DNA of 64,000 bases from Arenibacter arenosicollis (GTDB taxonomy: Bacteria; Bacteroidota; Bacteroidia; Flavobacteriales; Flavobacteriaceae), in the NCBI RefSeq assembly GCF_014397245.1, contig NZ_JACLHY010000017.1, positions 1 to 64,000 of the forward strand. Reading direction: 5' to 3'. Positions 54,201-61,736 of this stretch are shown here, piece after piece (the first letter of the stretch is position 1; each line of letters starts with the position of its first letter). Under the pieces are notes generated by a model that worked only from the letters and a program-made list of their open reading frames with translations, made no database searches and had not been told where the DNA came from. The position numbers and the translations under genes were made by a program.

Positions 54201-56505
54201 AAGCACAGCCTGGAACACTGAAGACTGTGATGGCGATGGTGTTACCAACGGACAGGAAATGACCGATGGGACCAATCCACAGGATGATTGCTCATATTTA
54301 ACATCAAGCATAAGTGTTACGGTGACTTCCACTTCCGACTGCGACGGCGACGGCGTGACGAACGTGGATGAAGCGACTGACGGAACAGATGGCCAAGACA
54401 CATGTAGTTTTGAGTTGGATAGTGTTTCCGAAGCCCCAAGTACGGCATGGGAAAACGAAGATTGTGACGGCGATGGTGTTACCAACGGACAGGAAATGTC
54501 AGATGGGACCGATCCTAAGGATGATTGTTCATATCTAACGGCAAGCATCAGTGTTACAGTGACTTCCACAGCCGACTGTGACGGTGACGGGGTTACCAAC
54601 GCTGACGAGGCAACGGACGGAACAGATGGCCAGGAGCTCTGTAGTTATGTAATGGAAAGTGTTTCAGTGGCCCAGAACACAGCTTGGGACGGAGAGGATT
54701 GTGATGGCGATGGCGTTACCAACGAACAGGAAATGTCGGATGGGACCGATCCTAAAGATGACTGTTCATATCTAACGGCAAGTATCAGTGTTACGGTGAC
54801 GTCCACAGCCGATTGTGACGGTGACGGGGTGACCAACGCGGATGAGGCAACGGACAGAACAGATGGCTGGGATACTTGTAGTTTTGAATTGGAAAGTGTT
54901 ACAGTGGCCCCGAGTACGGCCTGGGATACTGAAGATTGTGATGGCGATGGTGTTACCAACGGACAGGAAATGTCGGATGGGACCGATCCTAAGGATGATT
55001 GTTCATATCTAACGGCAAGCATCAGTGTTACGGTGACATCCACAGCCGATTGTGACGGTGACGGGGTGACCAACGCGGATGAGGCAACGGACGGAACTGA
55101 TGGCCGGGACAATTGTACTTATGCGTTGGAAAGTGTTTCAGTGGCCCCGAGTATGGCCTGGGATACCGAAGATTGTGATGGCGATGGTGTTACCAACGGA
55201 CAGGAAATGTCGGATGGGACCGATCCTAAGGATGATTGTTCCTATGTAACTGCGAGTATTAGTGTTACGGTGACATCCACAGCCGACTGTGACAGTGACG
55301 GGGTGACCAACGCGGATGAGGCAACGGACGGAACAGATGGCCAGGACCATTGTAGTTATGCGTTGGAAAGTGTTTCAGTGGCCCCGAGTACGGCCTGGGA
55401 TACCGAAGATTGCGACGGCGATGGCGTTACAAACGGACAGGAAATGGCCGATTTAACAAATCCCCTGGATGATTGTTCATATCTAACGGCAAGCATCAGT
55501 GTTACGGTAACTTCTACAGCCGACTGTGATGGTGACGGCGTGACCAACGATAAGGATAAATGTCGAAATACTCCAGTTGGAGAGGCGACCGACACCAATG
55601 GCTGTTCAGCTACACAAAGGGATGATGACAATGATGGAGTAAATGATGCCTTGGACCAATGTCTACAAACCCCGAATGGTGAGAGTGTGGATACCAATGG
55701 ATGTTCGGATTCTCAAAAAGATGGAGACGCAGATGGTGTAAACGATGCAGATGATACGTGTCCAAATACCATTATAGGACAGACCGTGGATGCCAGTGGA
55801 TGTTCCCCTGCCCAAAAAGACAGTGATGATGATGGCATAAACGATGCGGATGATACATGTCCGGAAAGCCCATCAGGAGAGTCTGTGGATATAAATGGCT
55901 GCTCAGATTCCCAAAAGGACGCAGATGCGGATGGTGTAACCAACGAAATGGACGAATGTCCAAACACCCCGATAGGAGAAGATAGTGATGCCAATGGCTG
56001 TTCTACTACCCAAAAGGATACGGATTTTGATGGGGTGGATGATGCAAAAGACCAATGTCCGAATTCCCCTGAGGATGAGGCTGTAGATGTCAATGGTTGT
56101 AGTGCCTCCCAGAAGGATGAAGACGGAGATGGAGTACAGGACTCAATGGATAATTGCCCTTCTTCATTTAATCCTGGACAAGAGGACCGGGACAATGATG
56201 GGTTCGGCGATGTGTGCGATACCGTGGAACTGAACGTTTCCCAATCATTTACCCCCAATGGAGACGGAATAAATGATTCTTGGATGATATACAACATTGA
56301 GAATTATCCCAACTCCCTTGTTAGGGTATTCAATTCCTGGGGGAAAGAGGTGTTCTCGGCCAAGAACTATCAGAACGATTGGGATGGACGTTACAAAGAT
56401 TTGAGTGCCAAACTGCCGTCTGCCGGATCATATTATTTCCAAATCGATTTTGAGGGCGATGGGAAAGTGGACCAGGACGGTTGGCTATTTATCACCTCAC
56501 GTTAA
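51253..56505 (+). CDS. T9SS surface protein with calcium-binding-type repeats and CHU_C end (1750 aa)
   Basis: Signal peptide, then a beta-rich N-terminal part (30-560), a P/Homo-B-like domain around 572-720 (VTFDATHTYVSDLGFYMVSPDG...RDGGWAVQIYDC), and an Ig/PKD-like segment. Residues 911-1435 carry six-plus 79-aa repeats with two DCDGDGVTN motifs each. Residues 1435-1655 carry 37-aa thrombospondin-type-3 repeats (DxDxDGVxDxxDxCPNTP). Residues 1656-1750 are a gliding-motility C-terminal domain (SQSFTPNGDGINDSW...VFNSWGKEVF...YYFQIDFEGDG), the type B sorting signal for T9SS. Exported, probably surface-anchored and Ca2+-rigidified, for adhesion or motility. The PorP/SprF gene follows directly. 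Confidence 0.88.
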   Translation: MKKYILLILFLFNTLLFFSQEIDWSSLSGNMPEAGYVTSSYSAVAADGASLVTVNITQSGSSTTGGAVNAVAPSSVGNSYNFNNERAAIGYSGNTYTYTFSEPVYVTLSSQAHSALMRTENIKLNTTTPGATIKASLVNPLANHFLQGNESANVHLGSIGLNNTTTGTYWLATTSIPVTNLSVEYYTTDASDIAGNEPFTITLDPLPFILLDPTDSTGAGRTNINVPACTTGYEFLEVVNTGISANYVGGRGMASMTVTLLNPQDIGQESLSMSGGFSGLSVSGNGSTSLIMTNTSGSLNAPFVSAVNDLFYKNTSLSPNTEEVREVQITYTDTEGNISASASAFLTLTEGANAGLPISPKYVFTGDPNFDLFTTLDGSQNTGGTWVDVDETGALINPSTINVSALPLGGSTFRYDVVGNGPCSNAFATVVVIKINSSEVPISSNTSCGQVMTEYTNSLYSSNSDDPIFIFSGGSGELSAELGAAGTIFDWYKYNPTTNSYDTYALNSTPTQSGLGDGGYLVVRNDGGTIEEGRAWVWNSNLILEAGTPQTICEGQTVTLNGSGTVSNPTFTYYDPVVVPLIIDSSTQITVTFDATHTYVSDLGFYMVSPDGSTTIELGVNQGNTCNGGDNVTNLRFTNQAADVFNYCSQPAPLTGLYNQYFDGTTTITIDWSPLYGMNARDGGWAVQIYDCVGADVGSLTGAIISFDNGADGSVTYSSGAISSPINDNSCNPASASKFIVPFNPPVQNSNSSIALNNGVGIGSMGGYEWSYSTNSATGPWSGPFENANLTPDFPINETTWFRIVADNGVGCLFEDVVQVTSQPKSQAGLNDFVSFYVHDTPTDLFTIIDGTPDSGGSWSGPSTLSGGYEGTFNPLTNISGIYTYTVNGTAPCSASTVNVEVFINRSVDSDGDGVTDGQEVTDETDPLDICSYIPANATLEPSTGWNTADCDGDGVTNADETTDGSDSQDPCSYVMESVSAAPSTAWNTEDCDGDGVTNGQEMTDGTNPQDDCSYLTSSISVTVTSTSDCDGDGVTNVDEATDGTDGQDTCSFELDSVSEAPSTAWENEDCDGDGVTNGQEMSDGTDPKDDCSYLTASISVTVTSTADCDGDGVTNADEATDGTDGQELCSYVMESVSVAQNTAWDGEDCDGDGVTNEQEMSDGTDPKDDCSYLTASISVTVTSTADCDGDGVTNADEATDRTDGWDTCSFELESVTVAPSTAWDTEDCDGDGVTNGQEMSDGTDPKDDCSYLTASISVTVTSTADCDGDGVTNADEATDGTDGRDNCTYALESVSVAPSMAWDTEDCDGDGVTNGQEMSDGTDPKDDCSYVTASISVTVTSTADCDSDGVTNADEATDGTDGQDHCSYALESVSVAPSTAWDTEDCDGDGVTNGQEMADLTNPLDDCSYLTASISVTVTSTADCDGDGVTNDKDKCRNTPVGEATDTNGCSATQRDDDNDGVNDALDQCLQTPNGESVDTNGCSDSQKDGDADGVNDADDTCPNTIIGQTVDASGCSPAQKDSDDDGINDADDTCPESPSGESVDINGCSDSQKDADADGVTNEMDECPNTPIGEDSDANGCSTTQKDTDFDGVDDAKDQCPNSPEDEAVDVNGCSASQKDEDGDGVQDSMDNCPSSFNPGQEDRDNDGFGDVCDTVELNVSQSFTPNGDGINDSWMIYNIENYPNSLVRVFNSWGKEVFSAKNYQNDWDGRYKDLSAKLPSAGSYYFQIDFEGDGKVDQDGWLFITSR
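53986..55560 (+). repeat. 237-bp tandem repeat array, about 6.6 copies
   Basis: Period 237 bp (79 codons), tracked by the GATTGTGAYGGCGATGG motif at 54223, 54460, 54697, 54934, 55171 and 55408. Copies are highly similar at DNA level. Each encodes two DCDGDGVTN calcium-binding-type loops, paired cysteines and the SISVTVTSTADC strand. Such arrays expand and contract by slippage or recombination. Confidence 0.85.
55560..56220 (+). repeat. 37-aa thrombospondin-type-3 repeats
   Basis: Six units of about 111 bp encode (K/D)DxCxNTPxGExVDxNGCSxxQKDxDxDGVxDA. They are more diverged than the 237-bp repeats upstream. They form the stalk between those repeats and the sorting domain. Confidence 0.75.
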
Positions 56506-56538
56506 CCAAACCAATAATGAAAGCAAAAAAAAAGTAAC

Positions 56539-57426
56539 ATGCGAATATTACATAAAATTATTTTCAGCGCTTTTTTCTTAGTGGGCGGTACCTTGTTTGC
56601 CCAACAGGAAGGAGTAATCACCAATTATTTTTACCATATGAATTCATACAACCCTGCTTTTGTGGGTGTGGACGGGGAAACTATGGTGGTAGCCAGCTTC
56701 AGGCAACAATGGACGGGAGTCCTGGATGCCCCCAGTGCAGAGGCGGTCTCCTTTGGGACTACTTTGGGCAAAAACCTGGGTATAGGGATATCTGTATATA
56801 ACAGCAATACCTTCGTGGAGAGCCAGACCTTTACGGGCATCGATTTTTCCTATAGGCTGCAATTGTCCCAAGGGACGGATCTATATCTGGGTTTAAAGGC
56901 CGGTGGCAACTCCTATGGCGTAAACACCTCAGGCTTGGAGACCTATAATATAAATACGGATCCCAGTATCTCGTCCATCTCTCGTTTTAATCCCAATGTT
57001 GGTGTGGGGGCCTTGTTAAAGAACGGCCAATGGTATGCTTCCATAGCGGTGCCGAGACTACTGTCCACGGAACGGGCAGATAACAGCAACGGAGTGGCAA
57101 TGGCCGCGATGGCCAAGCCACATGTTTATGCCACGGCGGGGTATGAGTTGCTATTGAACCCTGGATCCAACCTAATGCTAAGGCCGTCGGCCATGGGGCG
57201 TTATGTGAGCGGGGCACCGGTATCCGTAGATTTCAATACTATGCTTTCTTTCGATAACAACTTTGAGCTTGGCGGCAGTTACAGGACCGACGGGGCCTTT
57301 GCCGGACTAGTAAATTTCAACATCAAAAAAAGAATGTTGATCGGATATGCCTATGAGATAAGTACACGCAGCGAATTGGCCAGTGCCAAAAATACCAATG
57401 AGTTTTTGTTGAGGTTCCTTTTTTGA
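56539..57426 (+). CDS. PorP/SprF-family T9SS membrane protein
   Basis: The protein is 295 aa. A signal peptide ending at LFAQQ is followed by the family opening (ITNYFYHMNSYNPAFVG...VVASFRQQWTGVLDAPSAEAVSFGTTLGKNLGIGISVYNS) and alternating beta-strands to an aromatic C-terminus (EFLLRFLF). PorP/SprF proteins are outer-membrane beta-barrels encoded next to type B (CHU_C) T9SS substrates and help attach or export them; here it is 33 bp after such a substrate. GC content appears higher than in neighbours, as judged by eye. A strong terminator follows. Confidence 0.9.
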   Translation: MRILHKIIFSAFFLVGGTLFAQQEGVITNYFYHMNSYNPAFVGVDGETMVVASFRQQWTGVLDAPSAEAVSFGTTLGKNLGIGISVYNSNTFVESQTFTGIDFSYRLQLSQGTDLYLGLKAGGNSYGVNTSGLETYNINTDPSISSISRFNPNVGVGALLKNGQWYASIAVPRLLSTERADNSNGVAMAAMAKPHVYATAGYELLLNPGSNLMLRPSAMGRYVSGAPVSVDFNTMLSFDNNFELGGSYRTDGAFAGLVNFNIKKRMLIGYAYEISTRSELASAKNTNEFLLRFLF

Positions 57427-57460
57427 GTGAACCAGTGGTTTAGTAGTAAGTTGTGGTTGG

Positions 57461-57495
57461 AAGGCTGGGATGAATGTCAATCCCAGCCTTTTTTT
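57461..57495 (+). terminator. Rho-independent terminator
   Basis: AAGGCTGGGAT (57461-57471) and ATCCCAGCCTT (57480-57490) form a perfect 11-bp stem with an 8-nt loop and a run of T. It ends the T9SS substrate/PorP-like operon. Confidence 0.9.
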
Positions 57496-58408
57496 GTTGT
57501 TTTACTCCATAACAGTATAAAAAGATTCAAATAGCATCATTTACATTATGATTTTGGTGTGAATTGACCCTTGTATTAGAGAGTCTAATTAAATGAGGAG
57601 CTCATAAATTATTGAATGTGGATTTGATATAAAAGGGGCAAGCCATAAATTTTGAAAGTCGAGGTTCTTCAAGATTGATATTTGGTTCAATTAATTATTG
57701 TTACGGGTAGCTTACTTATCTTTCTTCAAAGAACGATTTATTTGAATTTATGCCCCTGAAAGAACATTTAGAATATCCAATCGGGATATGTAATGAATCA
57801 TTGTTTGTCGATATATTATTATTAAAATTGACTTCCTTCCTTGTGCTATAGGTTTAGTTTCTTTATTAATTAATATAAGTCTTGGACCACAAGCCTCAAA
57901 TTCATGAATTCACACACTACCAATATCTGAGTCACATAATCTAATTAAAATAAATCAGTTTAGATTATATGTAGGAGTCAACCCTGGGTGAATTATGGAA
58001 TTGGGATATGTTCTTTATGGAAGTGGCTTGGATGAATCCAAAATTCTAGATCGCGATAGTGTACGTTACTAAAGAATTACTACACATAAAAGTTAACTGA
58101 AAAAATATCAACCATATAGTAGGTTTAAATTTGCAGTTGCCCAAGAAGTATAAGGCGGAAGAGGTGATATTAAAACTTAGACCGATCCTAATTCACAAAA
58201 ATTTAGAAATTGAAGAGAGGGAGGAAAGTATTGGATTCAGATTATATCAACGCCTTCAACTTGTTTAGTGTGAATAAGTAAATAGAGGAAGATTGGTTCA
58301 ATCAAATTGGCCCTAGGTGAAGGAGAGAGATAACAGTTTTATGTTGCGATTTTGATAACCGGAAAATTGAAAGAATGGAATAATTAATAGTTGTGTAGGA
58401 ATAATTTT
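57496..58408. other. Long intergenic region (913 bp), nothing identified
   Basis: AT-rich upstream region of the AraC-type regulator. No credible gene, repeat or strong hairpin was seen after the terminator. Confidence 0.45.
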
Positions 58409-59605
58409 ATGCCTAAAATTGCGCGAATATTAATTTTGACCAGTGACATGTTTGGAGAGTTTCTTTTGTTAATTACTGGCTGCCTTGGATTGTTGACAAC
58501 GGCAATACCTCTTTTTTACCAGAGGAACAATCGAATGGTAAATTTTTATTTAATCCTTATTTTATTTTATGTTTCTGTTTTTTCGCTTTTGAAATCTTCT
58601 TACCTATTAGGTATACAGGACATAATGGATCAAACCTCCCTAGGTTATAAAAGGCTCTCCCTTTTTATGTTTCCTACCTTGTTCCTATATTTTAAGAGGG
58701 TTATTAAGGATGCCCCTAGATGGAACATTAATGATTTGATACATTATATTGTTCCTATACTCTTTTTTACGACGGTTCAGTCCTTGGAAGCTTTTGGATA
58801 TTTATTGCCAGAAGTAATTAGCTTATTTTACATCTTTTATTTTTTATTAATTCTGTTTTACCTACTTCTTTCCATTCGTCTATATCAAATTTCATTTTTA
58901 AGTAAGCACTCCAGTGGAAACCAAATTTTGAACATGGACCACTATGCAAAAAAATGGATACTTTTTCTATTGATTATAAACGTAATATTATGTTTTAGGG
59001 TTTTGGTAATCGTATGTATGGATCTTTACCACGGAACTTTATCGGGTTTTGAAAATGGAATGTGGTTATGGGCCACTATAATCATTGCAATCTTCGTTAA
59101 ATTGCTAATTTCACCGGAAATTTTATTCGGCAGCAGCGTACTTCAAAAAAGAGTTGATATTTCAAGGGGGCACGGCAAAAAAACAATTGCTCTGAATGTC
59201 TGGAAGTTGGACCAGACCACTAAATTTAATAACAAACAGGATGAATTACTATCTGCAAAAGTTCAGGGATCCTTAATTGAAAAAATACAAACCATTGAAG
59301 AAGTGGTTTTTGATAAAAAACTATTCGGGAATTCAAACTTTGATCTACAAATGTTGGCTAGGGAAATTAAAGTACCTAAGAGTCACTTGACATTTATCTT
59401 CAAATATCACTGCCAACTCTTTTTTCCGGAGTTTAAAAAAATGTTACAAATTCGGGAAGCTGAAAATTTAATCGATCAAGGGTATTTAAAAGATAATACA
59501 ATAGAATCTCTTTCGGTCACGGTCGGTTTTTCGTCCTATAACCCATTTTATGTGTCATTTAAAAAGCATACAGGTTTTTCACCGCAGAATTATATTAAAC
59601 AGTAG
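58409..59605 (+). CDS. Membrane-linked AraC-family transcriptional regulator
   Basis: I choose the ATG at 58409 (MPKIARILI); a later Met at 58448 (MFGEFLLLITG) is also good, and the in-frame TTG upstream is unlikely. Residues 15-240 hold about seven hydrophobic helices (LLLITGCLGLLTTAIPLFYQ, FYLILILFYVSVFSLL, WILFLLIINVILCF, WLWATIIIAIFVKLLI). After a linker, residues 300-398 form an AraC double HTH (LAREIKVPKSHLTFIFKYH...IESLSVTVGFSSYNPFYVSFKKHTGFSPQNYI). This seven-helix/AraC layout is common in Bacteroidota and implies a membrane-sensed signal. Targets are unknown; the flanking surface-protein genes are candidates. Confidence 0.88.
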   Translation: MPKIARILILTSDMFGEFLLLITGCLGLLTTAIPLFYQRNNRMVNFYLILILFYVSVFSLLKSSYLLGIQDIMDQTSLGYKRLSLFMFPTLFLYFKRVIKDAPRWNINDLIHYIVPILFFTTVQSLEAFGYLLPEVISLFYIFYFLLILFYLLLSIRLYQISFLSKHSSGNQILNMDHYAKKWILFLLIINVILCFRVLVIVCMDLYHGTLSGFENGMWLWATIIIAIFVKLLISPEILFGSSVLQKRVDISRGHGKKTIALNVWKLDQTTKFNNKQDELLSAKVQGSLIEKIQTIEEVVFDKKLFGNSNFDLQMLAREIKVPKSHLTFIFKYHCQLFFPEFKKMLQIREAENLIDQGYLKDNTIESLSVTVGFSSYNPFYVSFKKHTGFSPQNYIKQ

Positions 59606-60121
59606 ATCTAATATAAGTGAATATTCCATATTTTAAATCCTCCCAAAAGCAATTAGGATCATCCTTAAGTCTTTTAGGTATTACTGTTGTGCTAATGGTA
59701 ACCTCCTATTTTCAAGAAGACATTGTATTCTTTTCAAATCTTACTTGCTCCAATGGAGCATATAGGGTATTCTGATGATTGATTCTAATTAAACGAATCC
59801 CCTTCGATTTGTAACAAATAAAATTTGGTTCTGAATTTCTGGTTGAACCTTCAAAAAGATTGAAAGGCACCTGTCGCAATTGCCTACCATCAATGGTTTG
59901 AATCTTATTCTATGAACGCTTTAAAACTTAGAAATTATACATAATGGTTAAGTCCTACTAAGTTTTAAAACGTTCATTATTAAAAAAGCTACAGTTATAC
60001 TTTTCATGGTCCGCTGGTTAACTACCCAATGTAATTCTAATTTTACTTACTCCTTTACTATAATTTTACCAACAGTAAAAACCGATTTTTTATTTAAAAA
60101 TCATTTAGAAATCAGGTGCTT
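59606..60121. other. Intergenic region (516 bp), nothing identified
   Basis: AT-rich; no gene, terminator or repeat is convincing. Confidence 0.4.
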
Positions 60122-60556
60122 ATGAAGTTTTTGTATTATTCTACTAATAAATTGCCATCTACATTATCCACTAGTTCATCCTATCGTGTTATTGGAAAAA
60201 TAGGATTGTCTAAGCATCTCACAGGTTTTATGAATAAAGGCGTCCTAATTTCAGACAACGGTGCTCAATGGTTAAGTGTAGGCATTATTTCAGCTAATTC
60301 ATTAACCATGCTATTCTTCGAATCCATTTTTTGGCTTAATTCGATTTTTTACATTCTGACAGGTATTATTATTAAATTTTTCACAAGGTTCAAAATTGAC
60401 CATGTTTACCAAACATCAACCAATAAATATATAAAGTCTGTAACAACTGCAGTAATGGCTATAGGTCTTCACTTTTTTGTTAAAATAGCTCAGTGCAATT
60501 ATTCCACTGTGATTTGTTTTAATCGAAAACAATTACTTATTCGTTTTACATATTAA
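60122..60556 (+). CDS. Doubtful small membrane protein
   Basis: An open frame of 144 codons from the ATG at 60122 predicts two hydrophobic segments (SLTMLFFESIFWLNSIFYILTGIIIKFF and SVTTAVMAIGLHFFVKIAQC) in a Ser/Thr-rich, basic protein. No homologous family comes to mind, and the composition could equally be chance in AT-rich DNA. It is in the same direction as, and 21 bp before, the LuxR-type regulator, which is the main reason to keep it. Confidence 0.35.
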   Translation: MKFLYYSTNKLPSTLSTSSSYRVIGKIGLSKHLTGFMNKGVLISDNGAQWLSVGIISANSLTMLFFESIFWLNSIFYILTGIIIKFFTRFKIDHVYQTSTNKYIKSVTTAVMAIGLHFFVKIAQCNYSTVICFNRKQLLIRFTY

Positions 60557-60577
60557 ATTATTCAAATCACAATTGAT

Positions 60578-61219
60578 ATGAAATCAAACATTCTAAAAAT
60601 TATTATTATTGAGAATGACCGCTGCCTTCACGAGGCTTACAAGTACTATTTCGAAACATATAAGGATTATTCCCTTGATGGCATATATGATTCGGTAAAG
60701 GAGGCCCTTATAGATTATAATAATATTATGCCAGATATTATTCTTTCCGAAGTTTCCATGCCAGATGGATGCGGTATTGAAGGAATTGGACGCTTTCGTA
60801 AAAAGGATTCCAATGTTAAAATTATTATGATTACAGCTGACAGCGATTTTGAGGTCGTAAAAAGGGCCTTTAATCATATGGCGAATGGTTATCTCACCAA
60901 ACCAGTAAACAAACATAGCTTGCACCATGCCCTAGATTCTGTAAAATATGAAGGAGCTACAATAAGCAATGATATCACCAAAAAAATTATTTCGATGTTC
61001 CAAAAAAAATCATATGCTTCATTCTCAGAAAGGGAAAATGAGATAATTCACTATTTGGGCCAAGGAGCAACTTATAAAACCATCGCCGACAATTTGTTCC
61101 TAACGCCAAGTACCATTAACTTTCATATACAGAATATTTATCTGAAATTAGATGTAAACTCAAAATCAGAAGCCTTGGCTAAATTGAGGGATCTGCCACA
61201 TTTTGAGTGTTATATTTAA
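60578..61219 (+). CDS. LuxR-type response regulator with Glu at the phospho-site
   Basis: In this 213-aa protein, residues 5-120 are a receiver in which the phosphoacceptor position reads PDIILSEVSMP, giving Glu58 for Asp. The Thr switch (MITADSD) and Lys108 (YLTKPV) are retained. Residues 145-205 are a LuxR/NarL HTH (FSERENEIIHYLGQGATYKTIADNLFLTPSTINFHIQNIYLKLDV). Asp to Glu often mimics phosphorylation, so it may be constitutively active or controlled otherwise. It is upstream of a large adhesin-like gene in the same direction. Confidence 0.88.
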   Translation: MKSNILKIIIIENDRCLHEAYKYYFETYKDYSLDGIYDSVKEALIDYNNIMPDIILSEVSMPDGCGIEGIGRFRKKDSNVKIIMITADSDFEVVKRAFNHMANGYLTKPVNKHSLHHALDSVKYEGATISNDITKKIISMFQKKSYASFSERENEIIHYLGQGATYKTIADNLFLTPSTINFHIQNIYLKLDVNSKSEALAKLRDLPHFECYI

Positions 61220-61736
61220 AGAGATAAAGTACAACTTTAGAAAAGGTGACTATATATTCTATCGAAAGCAGAAAAATTGACTCAACTGAGTATTTTGACC
61301 ATTAATGCTTAATAAATAATCTGCTCATGATTTTATGGTTTATGTAAGTCATAAGCAACCATGGTAACGAATTATTAAACTCCTTACTTATTCGTTTAAG
61401 AAGTATGTATGACCTTCTAATGGAAGAATTTAGGGCCTGTAACTTTACCTCCTTTTATTTTAAGGAGTATAGTTCAACAACCAATGTTAGACAATCCAGC
61501 ACATAAAATATAATCGTTTTACCTCCTGATTTTATCCTATTGAGTCATTTCAACGATATAACTGTACAGATAGTCGTAAAAGTATAATAAAAATATTATT
61601 GAATTATGAAAACCTATTACTGATATGTTTAAAATTCCCTTTGTAAGACTTTTCCTTATGCGTTGATGCAATTATTGTCGTTATATAACAATCACAATCC
61701 AATAATTACTTATTGTCGAAAAAATAATTACCATTT
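61220..61736. other. Intergenic region (517 bp), nothing identified
   Basis: AT-rich leader between the LuxR-type regulator and the large surface-protein gene. No terminator or gene was recognised. Confidence 0.4.

Noticed and set aside
53986-55560. CRISPR-like periodicity
   Set aside because: The 237-bp period is in frame, codes for protein and lacks unique spacers between short repeats.
54014-56297. Long open frames on the minus strand across the T9SS substrate
   Set aside because: They are reverse-strand shadows of the tandem repeats (repeating VTPSPSQS-type peptide) and reflect codon bias, not genes.
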